Made by a program: the position numbers and the translations under genes. From Fimenecus sp045532175 (lineage in GTDB: Bacteria > Bacillota > Clostridia > Oscillospirales > Acutalibacteraceae): a stretch of 64,000 bases of DNA. Within the stretch, counting starts at the first letter, position 1, and each line of letters opens with the position of its first letter. The notes beneath the pieces were generated by a model. The model ran no database searches. It saw only the letters and a list, made by a program, of their open reading frames with translations, and was not told the origin of the DNA. The stretch lies in assembly GCA_045532175.1 (NCBI GenBank), contig JAZSFK010000008.1:7990-71989 (forward strand), read 5' to 3'. Positions 45,301 through 54,367 of this stretch are shown here, in pieces.

Positions 45301-46199
45301 TCTGCACACTTCCCTTGAATTATATTTCTTTTTTCCATTTCTTGATTTATTGTATTAAGCACTTTTTTCTTGTCAGCACTCCATTGTGGCTCAACAAGAT
45401 ATTTTTTAGGTGCATCACCTGTTATTCGGTGGATTACTATGTTTTCAGGTGTTTTTTCGATACAATCAAAAAGGATATCCATATATTCTTCTATTGTTAG
45501 AGGTTTGACTAAACCTTGTTTATAATCTTCATACAAATCTGTATCTTTTAAAATATGTAAAAGTTGTAGTTTAATTCCATCCGTGCCACATTTCACAGAA
45601 AAATCAACAGTATTTAAAATATCCTCTCTGGTTTCATTTGGTAAACCGATTATTATATGTGTTACAACTGTTATATCACGTTTTTTTAGCTCATTTACTG
45701 CATTTTCGTAAACTGAATTTTCATATCCTCTCCGGATATATTTTATAGTTTCTTCCTTTGTGGTCTGAAGTCCCAGTTCAACCCATACAGGCTTGATTTT
45801 ATTTAGTTTTTCAAGCATATCAAGGATATTGTTCTGTAAGCAATCAGGTCTTGTACCAATAGATAAAGCAACTATATCATCTCTTTTGATTGCTGTGATA
45901 AAAACTTCTTCAAGATAGTCAACATCGCCATAAGTATTAGTATAACTTTGAAAATATGCTATAAACTTTCTTGCCTTTGTTTTATCATGCAATCGGCTTT
46001 TCGCATTCTCAATCTGTATGTTTATATTGTCACCGGATTCCGCAAAATGCGACGAGCCATTATGGCAGAAAATGCAACCGCGGGTATCAAGTGTGCCATC
46101 ACGATTAGGACAGGTACAACCTATATCCAATGCAAGTTTATACACTTTTTCATTAAATTTTTCTTTTAAATATTCATTTAATGAATAGTATCTTTTCAT
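45297..46199 (-). CDS. radical SAM protein, YhcC/TIGR01212 family
   Basis: 300 aa, the usual length. The cluster cysteines lie in CTCPNRDG followed by GCIFCHNG, the family pattern in which the first Cys precedes PNRDG and the other two form a CxxC. It also shows IAYFQSYTNTYGD, SIGTRPDCL and ELGLQTT. The reaction is not established to my knowledge. It is the first gene of the minus-strand unit ending with the SDR. Confidence 0.92.
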   Translation of the reverse strand: MKRYYSLNEYLKEKFNEKVYKLALDIGCTCPNRDGTLDTRGCIFCHNGSSHFAESGDNINIQIENAKSRLHDKTKARKFIAYFQSYTNTYGDVDYLEEVFITAIKRDDIVALSIGTRPDCLQNNILDMLEKLNKIKPVWVELGLQTTKEETIKYIRRGYENSVYENAVNELKKRDITVVTHIIIGLPNETREDILNTVDFSVKCGTDGIKLQLLHILKDTDLYEDYKQGLVKPLTIEEYMDILFDCIEKTPENIVIHRITGDAPKKYLVEPQWSADKKKVLNTINQEMEKRNIIQGKCAE

Positions 46200-46297
46200 T
46201 TTTTACCACCAACAGTATTTTACATTATTTTGTCACTTATTGCAATAATAAATACTGTCATCAGACCTTGCTATACGATGGATTTATTCGTTTTTTA

Positions 46298-46326
46298 TTG
46301 ACATAATAGGCATTTTGATTTAAAAT
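46298..46326 (+). promoter_or_regulatory. promoter of the PlsC-like gene
   Basis: TTGACA at 46298-46303, a 17-nt spacer and TAAAAT at 46321-46326. It lies in the 164-nt divergent region before the acyltransferase gene. Confidence 0.7.
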
Positions 46327-46363
46327 GTCTATGTATATTTATTAAAAATGGGAAGTGATACTT

Positions 46364-47545
46364 TTGAAAGCAAAAACTCTTATGAACAAAGTTTGCATGA
46401 ACACTGTCAGAGTACTTTTCTTTTGGATAGTATTACTTATTGTCCGTGCAAAAGTCAAAAGATATAAACCAAAGAGCAAAAACTTTATTGTTATTGGTAA
46501 CCATTCTGATGGTCTTGACCCCATTTACATTATGTGTTCTTTGAAAAAATATGTAAGATTTGTTGCCGGCGACCACGTTATTTTAAATCCTTGGGCAAAG
46601 TTCTTCTTCAAAACCCTGTCCGGTTGGATTATAAAAGACAGGGACAACAATTCTTCCGTGCTTTTCAATGATATGAAGGCTGCTGCTGACGAAGGCGTGC
46701 CAACAGGTATTTTTGTTGAGGGTACAATTACACCAAACGGTGAAACAGGGTTTTTCTCACCCAGAACCGGTCAATTTGTAAAAGACCTTGGAGTATCCCT
46801 TATCACCTACCGTATCAAAGGTGGATTTTTCCACACTCCAAGATGGGGTACAGGACTTCGTCGTGGTCCTATCCGTGGCAAGGTTATGCACGAATATTCT
46901 GCAGAAGAATTACAAGGTATGACCGGCGAAGAGGTTAACGAAATCATTAAACGTGATATTTACGTAAATGCTTACGAAGAACAACGTAAAAAGCCTCGAA
47001 TATATAAGGGCAAAAATCTTGCTGAACACGTTGAAAGAGTTTTGTATGTTTGTCCTTATTGCGAACAGGTTGGCACAATGCACTCAAGGGGCAACTATCT
47101 TACCTGCGATTGCGGATATCAGGTAGAATTTGGCAGGGACGGATTCTTTCACCCAAGTCAAAAAGATGTTGTTTTTGACAATATTCTTGACTGGGATAAG
47201 TGGCAAAAACCTGTATGGAAGCAAAAAGTTCTTGATGCCAAGGATGGCGAACTGATTTTTGAGGAAACAGACCAGATAGTTTATACTATGATTAAGAAAA
47301 AACGAGTTGAACTTTCTGACAATGCTACAATGCGTCTTTATAAAGACAGATTTGAACTATACCTTAATCCGAAGCAGACAATTGTAATGCCTGTTGACAA
47401 ACTGAAACTTGTCTTGAATATCTCTGTTCAATCCCTTATGTTTATCGACAGCGAACATTTTCTTCATGTAAAAAGTAAAAATCCGACTGCCGCAGCGAAA
47501 TATGTTGCTGCCTGGCGTCATCTTATAGGAAAAGATTATAAGTAA
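46364..47545 (+). CDS. PlsC-like 1-acylglycerol-3-phosphate acyltransferase with C-terminal zinc-ribbon domain
   Basis: 393 aa if the TTG at 46364 is used, 8 nt after GGGAAG. A GTG at 46355 overlaps that site and the next ATG is at 46382. The acyltransferase domain (about 15-215) has NHSDGLD (HX4D motif) and FVEGTIT (like FPEGTR), plus an N-terminal membrane segment. The C-terminal 180 residues are unusual: a CPYC...CDCG zinc ribbon and a beta-rich domain resembling a PH-like fold. It probably acylates lysophosphatidic acid or a related lipid at the membrane. Confidence 0.85.
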   Translation: MKAKTLMNKVCMNTVRVLFFWIVLLIVRAKVKRYKPKSKNFIVIGNHSDGLDPIYIMCSLKKYVRFVAGDHVILNPWAKFFFKTLSGWIIKDRDNNSSVLFNDMKAAADEGVPTGIFVEGTITPNGETGFFSPRTGQFVKDLGVSLITYRIKGGFFHTPRWGTGLRRGPIRGKVMHEYSAEELQGMTGEEVNEIIKRDIYVNAYEEQRKKPRIYKGKNLAEHVERVLYVCPYCEQVGTMHSRGNYLTCDCGYQVEFGRDGFFHPSQKDVVFDNILDWDKWQKPVWKQKVLDAKDGELIFEETDQIVYTMIKKKRVELSDNATMRLYKDRFELYLNPKQTIVMPVDKLKLVLNISVQSLMFIDSEHFLHVKSKNPTAAAKYVAAWRHLIGKDYK

Positions 47546-47552
47546 AAAAATT

Positions 47553-47576
47553 GCCGAGGTTTTTCCTCGGCTTTTT
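47553..47576. terminator. bidirectional terminator between convergent genes
   Basis: GCCGAGG (47553-47559) pairs with CCTCGGC (47565-47571). T runs lie on both sides, so it can serve both the acyltransferase gene and the Asn-rich microprotein gene. Confidence 0.88.
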
Positions 47577-47577
47577 G

Positions 47578-47745
47578 TTATCTGTTGCCCTGCTTGTTCT
47601 CGTTTTTCATATCAGGACCATTCTTCTGGTTTGACCACTGATTATTTGTTGGAGATTTTTTGTTGTTATTGTTATTGTTGTTTTGCTGATTTTTGTTATT
47701 GTTGTTGTTTTGCTGATTTTTGTTATTGTTGTAATTGTTATTCAT
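47578..47745 (-). CDS. Asn/Gln-rich microprotein, 55 aa
   Basis: A short minus-strand gene of 55 codons: ATG at 47745 with GAGGTG about 7 nt upstream, stop at 47578, then a terminator hairpin immediately after. The protein begins MNNNYNNNKNQQ, contains two tandem copies of an N-rich KNQQNNNNN-like unit, and ends in a charged tail containing NGPDMKNENKQGNR. About half of its residues are Asn or Gln, and only one Trp is present. No family is recognised. Small Asn/Gln-rich proteins of spore-formers (coat or gamma-type acid-soluble proteins) are a loose comparison only. The ribosome site and private terminator support that it is real. Confidence 0.65.
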   Translation of the reverse strand: MNNNYNNNKNQQNNNNNKNQQNNNNNNNKKSPTNNQWSNQKNGPDMKNENKQGNR

Positions 47746-47856
47746 TATTATCACCTCGCAGTAATATTATTACCCACTATTTTTGCAAAATTACTGTTTA
47801 TTTTTTCTTTAACCTATGATAGAATAATAGCAACACAAAAAGGGAGAATGAATATA

Positions 47857-48726
47857 ATGGATTTAAACCGTTCAAGAGAGATATTTTTGAAAATTTATCC
47901 AAGTGAAAGACTTGCTAATAAAATTGAATACTATATAGGTCGTCACGAAGCTAAAGTTAAGTTTTTTCTATTGTTCTGTAATAAGAATCGTTGGGAAATT
48001 ACACTCAAACAAAAGCCTATGATGAAACTTAGCCTGATTTATGCTTTCTTGCCCACTGTTTGGGACAGATATAAGGAAAAGAATATTCCTGAAGAGATTT
48101 TTGGGGATACAATGACCGACATTAAAATATGGATTGATGACCACAGAACAAGAACAGATGAAGATGGTCTTTTTGAGCTTCATTGGATTATGCACCATAT
48201 GAATCTTAGTATTTTTAAAATTGGCAGATTACAATATCAGAAATTCATTTGGTATTTTAAAACTCCTTATAATAAAAACGGTGTTCAGATTAAACTCGGT
48301 GATAAATTCATAAACATGCATATTCCTCGCGGTGCAAAATTAGATTATGATGAATGTGTAAAATCACTTGAAATGGCAAAAGAATTCTTTGCAACATATT
48401 TCCCTGAATTTCCGAATAATAAATATGCCTGTCACAGTTGGCTTTTATATCCCGGAAACAAAAACTTTATGCCTGAAGGAAGCAACATCTTAAAGTTTGC
48501 AAGCTTGTATGAGATTATAGAGGAAAATGAGGACCCTGAATCAGCATATCTCTGGCTTTACGGACAGAAGTTTAAGAACGCTGAACTTATAAAGAATAGA
48601 AAAGAAACAGGAAATTATGGACACATTGATGTGCTTCCACAAAAATCTTCTTTGCAAAAAAGCACTATTGAGTTCATAAAAAATGGTGGTATATTTGGTG
48701 AGGCACTTGGTGTAATAATTAAATAA
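47857..48726 (+). CDS. acyltransferase domain-containing protein (GNAT_C-type, two-domain)
   Basis: 289 aa from the ATG at 47857 (AGGGAG at 10 nt). A longer frame from 47683 reads antisense through the Asn-rich gene and is rejected. The C-terminal half has the pattern IHIPRGAKLDYDECVKSLEM, then FFATYFPEF, CHSWLLYPGNKNFMPEGSNI and FASLYEI, matching the GNAT-like C-terminal domain (PF18164). The N-terminal half is the linked NAT_N-like helical region. Substrate is unknown. It shares a 14-bp terminator with the convergent esterase gene. Confidence 0.78.
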   Translation: MDLNRSREIFLKIYPSERLANKIEYYIGRHEAKVKFFLLFCNKNRWEITLKQKPMMKLSLIYAFLPTVWDRYKEKNIPEEIFGDTMTDIKIWIDDHRTRTDEDGLFELHWIMHHMNLSIFKIGRLQYQKFIWYFKTPYNKNGVQIKLGDKFINMHIPRGAKLDYDECVKSLEMAKEFFATYFPEFPNNKYACHSWLLYPGNKNFMPEGSNILKFASLYEIIEENEDPESAYLWLYGQKFKNAELIKNRKETGNYGHIDVLPQKSSLQKSTIEFIKNGGIFGEALGVIIK

Positions 48727-48730
48727 ACAA

Positions 48731-48766
48731 ATAATGGCAGAACACAATGTTCTGCCATTATTTTTA
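48731..48766. terminator. bidirectional 14-bp terminator
   Basis: ATAATGGCAGAACA (48731-48744), a 3-nt loop and the exact complement (48748-48761), with T runs on both strands. It overlaps the stop region of the esterase gene. Confidence 0.92.
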
Positions 48767-49804
48767 TCGGTTTTTCAAGGACTGGCTGAACATCCAATCA
48801 ACCCATTTTTCTCCTAAATAAAACTTATATGCCATTTTTAGTCCGTGACCGCAATTTTCGTAACGACTGTATTTAATTGGAGCACCAATTTCTTTTAATT
48901 TGCTAACTGCACAATCATCAATATCAATTGGTAGCATATTATCATCGGCAGAATGACTTACCCACATTGGTAAGTTTTTCATATGAGATAAATCAACATC
49001 TTTATTTTCATATAATTCAAGTAATTCGCCTGATAACGGTAGTGCACACGCAATAAATTCAGGATAATTGTAAGCCATCTGCCAGGTGCAACGTCCACCT
49101 GCTGAACCACCAATAATATATATTCTGTTCTTGTCAGCATCTACACTTGCTGCAATAAGTTCAATCAGTTCCTTTATTCCCGAGATATAATCCGCAAATG
49201 AAACATTATACTGTGTTTGCGGAATAATAATTGTACATTTTTTATTTAGCATCTTTAGATAAGGAAGATAAAATTCCTCAAGTGCTTTTCTACTGTTTCC
49301 ACCATTGCCACCACCGTGAAAATACAAAACAATGGGTTGGTTTTTTATCTTACACTTTTTAACCCTAAATGCCATATTAAACTTTTCGTGAATGAAAACA
49401 TGACGCTTAAATGAAGATATTGTAAAGAACTTATGTATTTTAGCATTTTTATTCTTTCTATGACCTTTTTTTGCCTGTTTTTGAGTCTTTAACGTTCCTT
49501 TGACAGTCTTACATTGATATTTATACATACCTAAAATTACTTTATATGAAATCTTGACTTGTTCATCTTTTATTATTTCATTAGGGGTAATTTGAAATGC
49601 ACCCGATTTATCTCCCCAAAAAGTAATACCATTTTTTTCGTAGTATTCTTTTATTTCATTGTTTAAACACTGTGAAAAAATTCGTCTTACCTCGGGTAAA
49701 TCATCATCGCAAATTTCAATAATCATACTGTCTAATTCTCGATTAAACTTTTTGGCATATTTTTCAAAACTCTCATAATAATTAGATACACAATAATATT
49801 TCAT
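48764..49804 (-). CDS. alpha/beta hydrolase, esterase/prolyl-oligopeptidase-like
   Basis: 346 aa. An N-terminal region of about 160 residues precedes the alpha/beta fold: LYFHGGGNGGNSR (oxyanion), the nucleophile elbow GGSAGGRCTWQM, the acid region in SHSADDNMLPID and the catalytic His in CGHGLKM. The pattern resembles carbohydrate esterases and polyhydroxybutyrate depolymerase-type hydrolases with a family-specific N-terminal domain. There is no signal peptide, so it is cytoplasmic. AAGGAAG precedes the ATG. It may deacylate sugars handled by the nearby GH2 and GH43-like enzymes, which is inference. Confidence 0.82.
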   Translation of the reverse strand: MKYYCVSNYYESFEKYAKKFNRELDSMIIEICDDDLPEVRRIFSQCLNNEIKEYYEKNGITFWGDKSGAFQITPNEIIKDEQVKISYKVILGMYKYQCKTVKGTLKTQKQAKKGHRKNKNAKIHKFFTISSFKRHVFIHEKFNMAFRVKKCKIKNQPIVLYFHGGGNGGNSRKALEEFYLPYLKMLNKKCTIIIPQTQYNVSFADYISGIKELIELIAASVDADKNRIYIIGGSAGGRCTWQMAYNYPEFIACALPLSGELLELYENKDVDLSHMKNLPMWVSHSADDNMLPIDIDDCAVSKLKEIGAPIKYSRYENCGHGLKMAYKFYLGEKWVDWMFSQSLKNR

Positions 49805-49844
49805 AAATCATCTTCCTTTTTTGTGTTGTCGAGGGTAAATACCC

Positions 49845-50822
49845 TTATATTTCTTCGGGATATTTCATATTCCAATCATTTCGTAATCTAGTCATAACAT
49901 TCATTACATCAATTGAAAAATCGAGTTTCATTGTATTTTTGCCGGTTAAAACTGCTTTCTCCATATTTTCAATTTCATAACAGAGCGCATCTTCAAGTTT
50001 TCCTGCTGTGATTTCTTCTGTGTGTCCGTCATTTGTATATGTAATCACTGCTTTATTGGCTCTCGGATACTCAAAAATCTCAATATAGGCATTTTCATAA
50101 CAAATAGTTGCTCTTTTAGGTTGCTTTGCATGAAGTGAAAGAGTTACACTTGCCATTTGTTCTTTATTATTTTTGATAATTATGCTTGATTGCTCGTCCG
50201 CACCGGTTTCGGCAAATCTTACTTGGGATTGAATTTCTGCATTTTCAGTTTCCATAAACATTCTCACAAGTGAAAGTGCATAAACACCGATATCGAGTAA
50301 TGCCCCACCTGCTAAATCCATATTAAAGAAACGATTTGTCATATCGTACTCTTTGAAGCTACCGAAGTTCACCTGTGCAAGTCTGAATTCACCCAATATA
50401 CCTGAATTGATAATCTTTTCAAGTTCATTATAAAGTGGCATATTGTAAATTGTCATAGCCTCGGCTAAAATGAGATTTTTTTCGTTGGCAAGTTTTACTG
50501 CCTTATTAAGTTCATCACTATTGAGTGTAATCGCCTTTTCACAAAGCACGTGTTTGTTGTTTTCCAATGCCTTGATGATATACTCAATATGTTTGTTGTG
50601 TAGAGTTGCTATGTATACAATATCAACACTCTCATCCACAAACAAATCATCAATGTTTTCATACACTTTTTCAATATTATACTTTTCAGCAAACGCTACT
50701 GCTTTTTCATATGTACGGTTAGCAACGGAATAAACCTTGCCACCCATTTTATTCATTTCTCTTACAAAGTCGTTTGCTATATTTCCACAACCTAAAATTG
50801 CCCAAATAAATTTGTTTGACAT
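49845..50822 (-). CDS. Gfo/Idh/MocA family oxidoreductase
   Basis: 325 aa from the ATG at 50822 (AGGTGATG site). The Rossmann motif is AILGCGNIANDF, followed by YIATLHNKHIEYIIKALENN, CEKAIT (the EKP motif with Ala) and DIGVYALSLVRMF in the catalytic domain. Such enzymes oxidise or reduce sugars, inositols or trans-dihydrodiols with NAD(P). It is transcribed divergently from the GH2 gene with 81 nt between, suggesting a shared glycan-catabolic setting. Confidence 0.92.
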   Translation of the reverse strand: MSNKFIWAILGCGNIANDFVREMNKMGGKVYSVANRTYEKAVAFAEKYNIEKVYENIDDLFVDESVDIVYIATLHNKHIEYIIKALENNKHVLCEKAITLNSDELNKAVKLANEKNLILAEAMTIYNMPLYNELEKIINSGILGEFRLAQVNFGSFKEYDMTNRFFNMDLAGGALLDIGVYALSLVRMFMETENAEIQSQVRFAETGADEQSSIIIKNNKEQMASVTLSLHAKQPKRATICYENAYIEIFEYPRANKAVITYTNDGHTEEITAGKLEDALCYEIENMEKAVLTGKNTMKLDFSIDVMNVMTRLRNDWNMKYPEEI

Positions 50823-50903
50823 AATCATCACCTACTGTATTATATCACAAAAAGTTGTTGATGAATAGTAAAATTTATGATATGATTTTTTTGGTGATGA
50901 TTT

Positions 50904-52664
50904 ATGAGTATTAAAATGGCAAAACATCCTAATCCACAATTTGAAAGAAAAGAAATTGAGATTCTTGATGGCGTTTGGGACTTTGGGTTTCAAAAGGCAA
51001 AAGTTGGATTTAAATTTTCAACTGACGAGAAAAAAGCAGTTGAAATAAGAAATAGTAACAACCTTACACATAAAATCAAAGTACCCTTCTGTGTTGAAAG
51101 TGAACTTTCAGGCATTGGGTACAAAGATTTTATCAATATGGTATGGTACAAGAAAACTGTTGATATTAAAAAGAACGGAAACCGTGTTTTCCTATGTTTT
51201 GGTGCTGCCGACCACCTTACAACAGTGCTTGTAAACGGCAAATTGGCTGGTCGACACAAAGGTGGTTACACATCCTTCAGATTTGACATCACAGATGTTT
51301 CAGTTGACGGCAAAAATGAGGTTTTTGTACTTTGCGAAGACGACGTAAAAAATCCTTTTGTTATCCGTGGTAAACAGAGTGAATGGAAAAAAAGTCACGG
51401 TTGTGACTACACAAGAACAACAGGTATTTGGCAGAGTGTTTATCTTGAATATGTTCCCGATAATCACATTGAAAACTTTAAAATATACCCCGACCATAAA
51501 AATGGTCTTGTTACTATCAATTTCAGCCTTATAGGTAAAGAGAATCTCACTTGTGAAGCATTTTATGATGGCAAAGCTGTTGGCAAGGCAGAATTCAAAG
51601 ATGCTTGCGGTAACGAGGTTATGCAAATCAAATTAGATGAAACTCACCTATGGGAAGTGGGTAATGGCCGTCTTTATGACCTTAAAATCACCTTTGGTGA
51701 AGATAAAGTTTATACATATTTTGGTCTTCGTAACGTACGACTTGACGGTTACAAATTCCTGATTAACGAAAAGAGTGTTTTCCAACGTCTTGTACTTGAC
51801 CAAGGCTTTTATAAAAAAGGTATTTACACTGCCCCCACTGACGAAGATTTAATTAATGATATTAAAATCTCAATGGATTTAGGCTTTAACGGTGCAAGAC
51901 TTCACCAAAAGGTATTTGACCCTAAATTCTTATATTATGCCGACCAAATGGGTTATATCGTATGGGGTGAATATGCAAACTGGGGACTTGATTACTCAAA
52001 TCCAAAAAGCGTTGATGTTTTCTTGAACGAGTGGAAAGAAGCATTAGAGCGTGATTTCAACCACCCTGCTATTATCGGATGGTGTCCCTTTAATGAAACA
52101 TGGGACTACAAGGGCAGACACCAATATGACCCGCTACTTGCAACAGTTTATGATTACACAAAGGCGGTTGACAGCACTCGTCCCTGCATTGATACAAGCG
52201 GTAATTTCCATGTTAAAACTGATATTTTCGATTTGCACGATTACAGCTATGATGTGGAATTCTTTAAAAAGAATTACGACCGTTTTATGACGGAGGATTA
52301 TCTTTATCAGCACGTGCTTGTTGAAAACGGTGGCAGACAAGAATATAAAGGCGAGCCTGTATTCATCAGCGAATACGGCGGAATTAAATGGGTTAGCGAC
52401 CAATCAATTAAATCTTGGGGCTACGGCGAAGACGTTAAAACTCCCGAAGAATTTGCAAAGCGTTATGTTGGTCTTACAGATGTAATTATGAGTAATTACA
52501 AAATGTTCGGTTTCTGTTATACTCAGCTTTATGATATTGAGCAAGAACAGAACGGACTTTACACTTATGACCGTGAAAAGAAATTCAACGACAAAATCTA
52601 TGACAGAATTAGAGCAGTAAACACACAGACTGCTGCAATTGAGAAAGAAAATGAACAAAGATAA
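50904..52664 (+). CDS. GH2 family glycosidase
   Basis: 586 aa without a signal peptide. An N-terminal jelly-roll sugar-binding domain (about 20-185) and an Ig-like domain (about 190-285) lead to the TIM barrel. The acid/base Glu is E398 in GWCPFNETW and the nucleophile E490 in VFISEYGG. The sequence between them (DLHDYSYD) fits GH2. It could be a beta-galactosidase, glucuronidase or arabinosidase-like enzyme, and the length favours the shorter beta-glucuronidase/mannosidase-like group. The methyltransferase gene starts inside its 3' end. Confidence 0.92.
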   Translation: MSIKMAKHPNPQFERKEIEILDGVWDFGFQKAKVGFKFSTDEKKAVEIRNSNNLTHKIKVPFCVESELSGIGYKDFINMVWYKKTVDIKKNGNRVFLCFGAADHLTTVLVNGKLAGRHKGGYTSFRFDITDVSVDGKNEVFVLCEDDVKNPFVIRGKQSEWKKSHGCDYTRTTGIWQSVYLEYVPDNHIENFKIYPDHKNGLVTINFSLIGKENLTCEAFYDGKAVGKAEFKDACGNEVMQIKLDETHLWEVGNGRLYDLKITFGEDKVYTYFGLRNVRLDGYKFLINEKSVFQRLVLDQGFYKKGIYTAPTDEDLINDIKISMDLGFNGARLHQKVFDPKFLYYADQMGYIVWGEYANWGLDYSNPKSVDVFLNEWKEALERDFNHPAIIGWCPFNETWDYKGRHQYDPLLATVYDYTKAVDSTRPCIDTSGNFHVKTDIFDLHDYSYDVEFFKKNYDRFMTEDYLYQHVLVENGGRQEYKGEPVFISEYGGIKWVSDQSIKSWGYGEDVKTPEEFAKRYVGLTDVIMSNYKMFGFCYTQLYDIEQEQNGLYTYDREKKFNDKIYDRIRAVNTQTAAIEKENEQR

Positions 52665-53229
52665 TATTAAAGAGTTTTTTAATGCGATTGCACCAAAATG
52701 GGATAACGAGCCAATTGCTGAAAAAGAAATACTTGACATTATTTTAGATAATGCAGGAGTAAAAGAAAACAGCAACGTGCTTGATGTTGCTTGTGGTACA
52801 GGTGTATTGTTCCCCTACTATCTCCACAGAAATGTCAAGAGCATTACTGCAGTTGACTTATCCCCTGAAATGGTGAAAATTGCAAAATCCAAGTTTCCAC
52901 AAGCGAAAGTAATCTGTGGTGATGCTGAAAACATGGCATTTGACAATCAGTTTGACGTTATTATGATTTACAATGCTTTTCCGCATTTCCCTGAACCTGA
53001 AAAGGTTATTAAAAACCTTGAAAAGGCTTTAAAAAGTGGTGGAAGATTTACTATTGCTCACGGAATGAGTAAAAAAGAACTTGATGCAGTGCATAAGAAA
53101 TCGGCAGGAGCTGTTTCAAATGTGCTCCCTGAATGTGAAGAATTGGCATCACTTTTATCTCCTTGGTTCAATGTGGATATTTTGATTTCAAATGAAAAAA
53201 TGTATCAGGTAACAGGTACTAAAAAATAA
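52651..53229 (+). CDS. class I SAM-dependent methyltransferase
   Basis: 192 aa from the ATG at 52651, overlapping the GH2 stop by 14 nt; a TTG at 52639 is the alternative. The SAM site is NVLDVACGTGVLFPYY, followed by AVDLSPEMVKIAKSKFP and GDAENMAF. It is UbiE-like in pattern. The substrate is unknown. It is coupled to the GH2 gene and followed 10 nt later by the aldo/keto reductase. Confidence 0.9.
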   Translation: MNKDNIKEFFNAIAPKWDNEPIAEKEILDIILDNAGVKENSNVLDVACGTGVLFPYYLHRNVKSITAVDLSPEMVKIAKSKFPQAKVICGDAENMAFDNQFDVIMIYNAFPHFPEPEKVIKNLEKALKSGGRFTIAHGMSKKELDAVHKKSAGAVSNVLPECEELASLLSPWFNVDILISNEKMYQVTGTKK

Positions 53230-53239
53230 GGAGTTACTT

Positions 53240-54358
53240 ATGAACAACTATTTCCCCGAGGTAAAGAAAAATTTTGGTTTTGGCTGTATGCGACTTCCTC
53301 GCAAAGGTCCTCTTATTGACTATGAACAAACAAAACAGATGGTTGACACCTTTTTGGAAGCAGGTTTTAACTATTTTGACACTGCTCACGGATATATGGA
53401 AATGAGAAATGAGGCTACACTCAAAAAATGCCTTACATCCCGTCATCCAAGAGAGAGTTATATTCTTGCAGACAAATTGTCAGAGGGATTTTTCAAAAAA
53501 GAAAGTCAGATAAGACCTCTTTTTGAAAAACAGTTAAAAAATTGTGGTGTTGAATATTTTGACTTTTACTTAATGCATGCACAAAATGCCACAAACTTTG
53601 AAAAATACAAGAAATGTCGTGCTTACGAAACTGCATTTGAACTTAAAAAAGAGGGTAAAATTCGTCACGTTGGACTATCCTTCCACGATAAGGCAGATGT
53701 GCTTGACAAAATTCTTACAGAGTATCCTGAACTCGAATTTGTACAAATTCAGTTTAACTACCTTGACTATAACGACGAGTCAGTTGAGGGCAGAAAATGT
53801 TACGAAGTTTGTCGCAAACACAATAAGCCAATTATCGTAATGGAGCCTGTTAAGGGTGGTAGTCTTGTAAAGTTGCCTGATGAGGCAAAAAAAGTCCTCG
53901 ACGAACTTAAAGGTGGCTCACCTGCAAGTTATGCAATCCGTTTCGCAGCAAGTTTTGAAGGCATTTTCATGGTGCTTTCAGGCATGAGTGATATGGCACA
54001 GATGAATGACAATATCAGTTTTATGAAAGATTTTGTGCCATTCAATGATGCTGAATATGAAGCAGTAAGTAAAGTTTGTAAGATTATGAATGCACAACAC
54101 CTTATCCCCTGCACCGCATGTCGTTACTGCGTTGACGGATGTCCTAAAAACATTCCGATTCCTGAAATTTTTGCTTGTATGAATGACAGAAAGCAATTCA
54201 AAGACTGGAATGCTGAATACTATTACGAGGATGTACATACCGCAAACAAGGGCAAGGCTTCTGACTGTATTGAATGTGGTTTGTGCGAAAAGGCTTGTCC
54301 TCAACATCTTGAAATCAGGAAACTCCTTAAAGATGTGGCAAAAGAGTTTGGCAAATAA
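53240..54358 (+). CDS. aldo/keto reductase with C-terminal 2x[4Fe-4S] ferredoxin domain
   Basis: 372 aa. The AKR barrel has the tetrad in YFDTAHGYM (Asp, Tyr), ILADKL (Lys) and LMHAQN (His). The C-terminal part has two ferredoxin motifs, CTACRYCVDGCP and CIECGLCEKACP. This architecture is widespread in anaerobes and implies coupling to ferredoxin-like electron carriers. Substrate is not known. GGAG is 6 nt upstream of the ATG. It belongs to the GH2-methyltransferase-AKR-GH43 unit. Confidence 0.93.
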   Translation: MNNYFPEVKKNFGFGCMRLPRKGPLIDYEQTKQMVDTFLEAGFNYFDTAHGYMEMRNEATLKKCLTSRHPRESYILADKLSEGFFKKESQIRPLFEKQLKNCGVEYFDFYLMHAQNATNFEKYKKCRAYETAFELKKEGKIRHVGLSFHDKADVLDKILTEYPELEFVQIQFNYLDYNDESVEGRKCYEVCRKHNKPIIVMEPVKGGSLVKLPDEAKKVLDELKGGSPASYAIRFAASFEGIFMVLSGMSDMAQMNDNISFMKDFVPFNDAEYEAVSKVCKIMNAQHLIPCTACRYCVDGCPKNIPIPEIFACMNDRKQFKDWNAEYYYEDVHTANKGKASDCIECGLCEKACPQHLEIRKLLKDVAKEFGK

Positions 54359-54367
54359 GGTATGACA

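Noticed and set aside
47683..47856. Hydrophobic Val/Ile-rich N-terminus on the GNAT_C-type protein
   Set aside because: It is the antisense of the Asn-codon repeats of the microprotein gene. AGGGAG places the true start at 47857.
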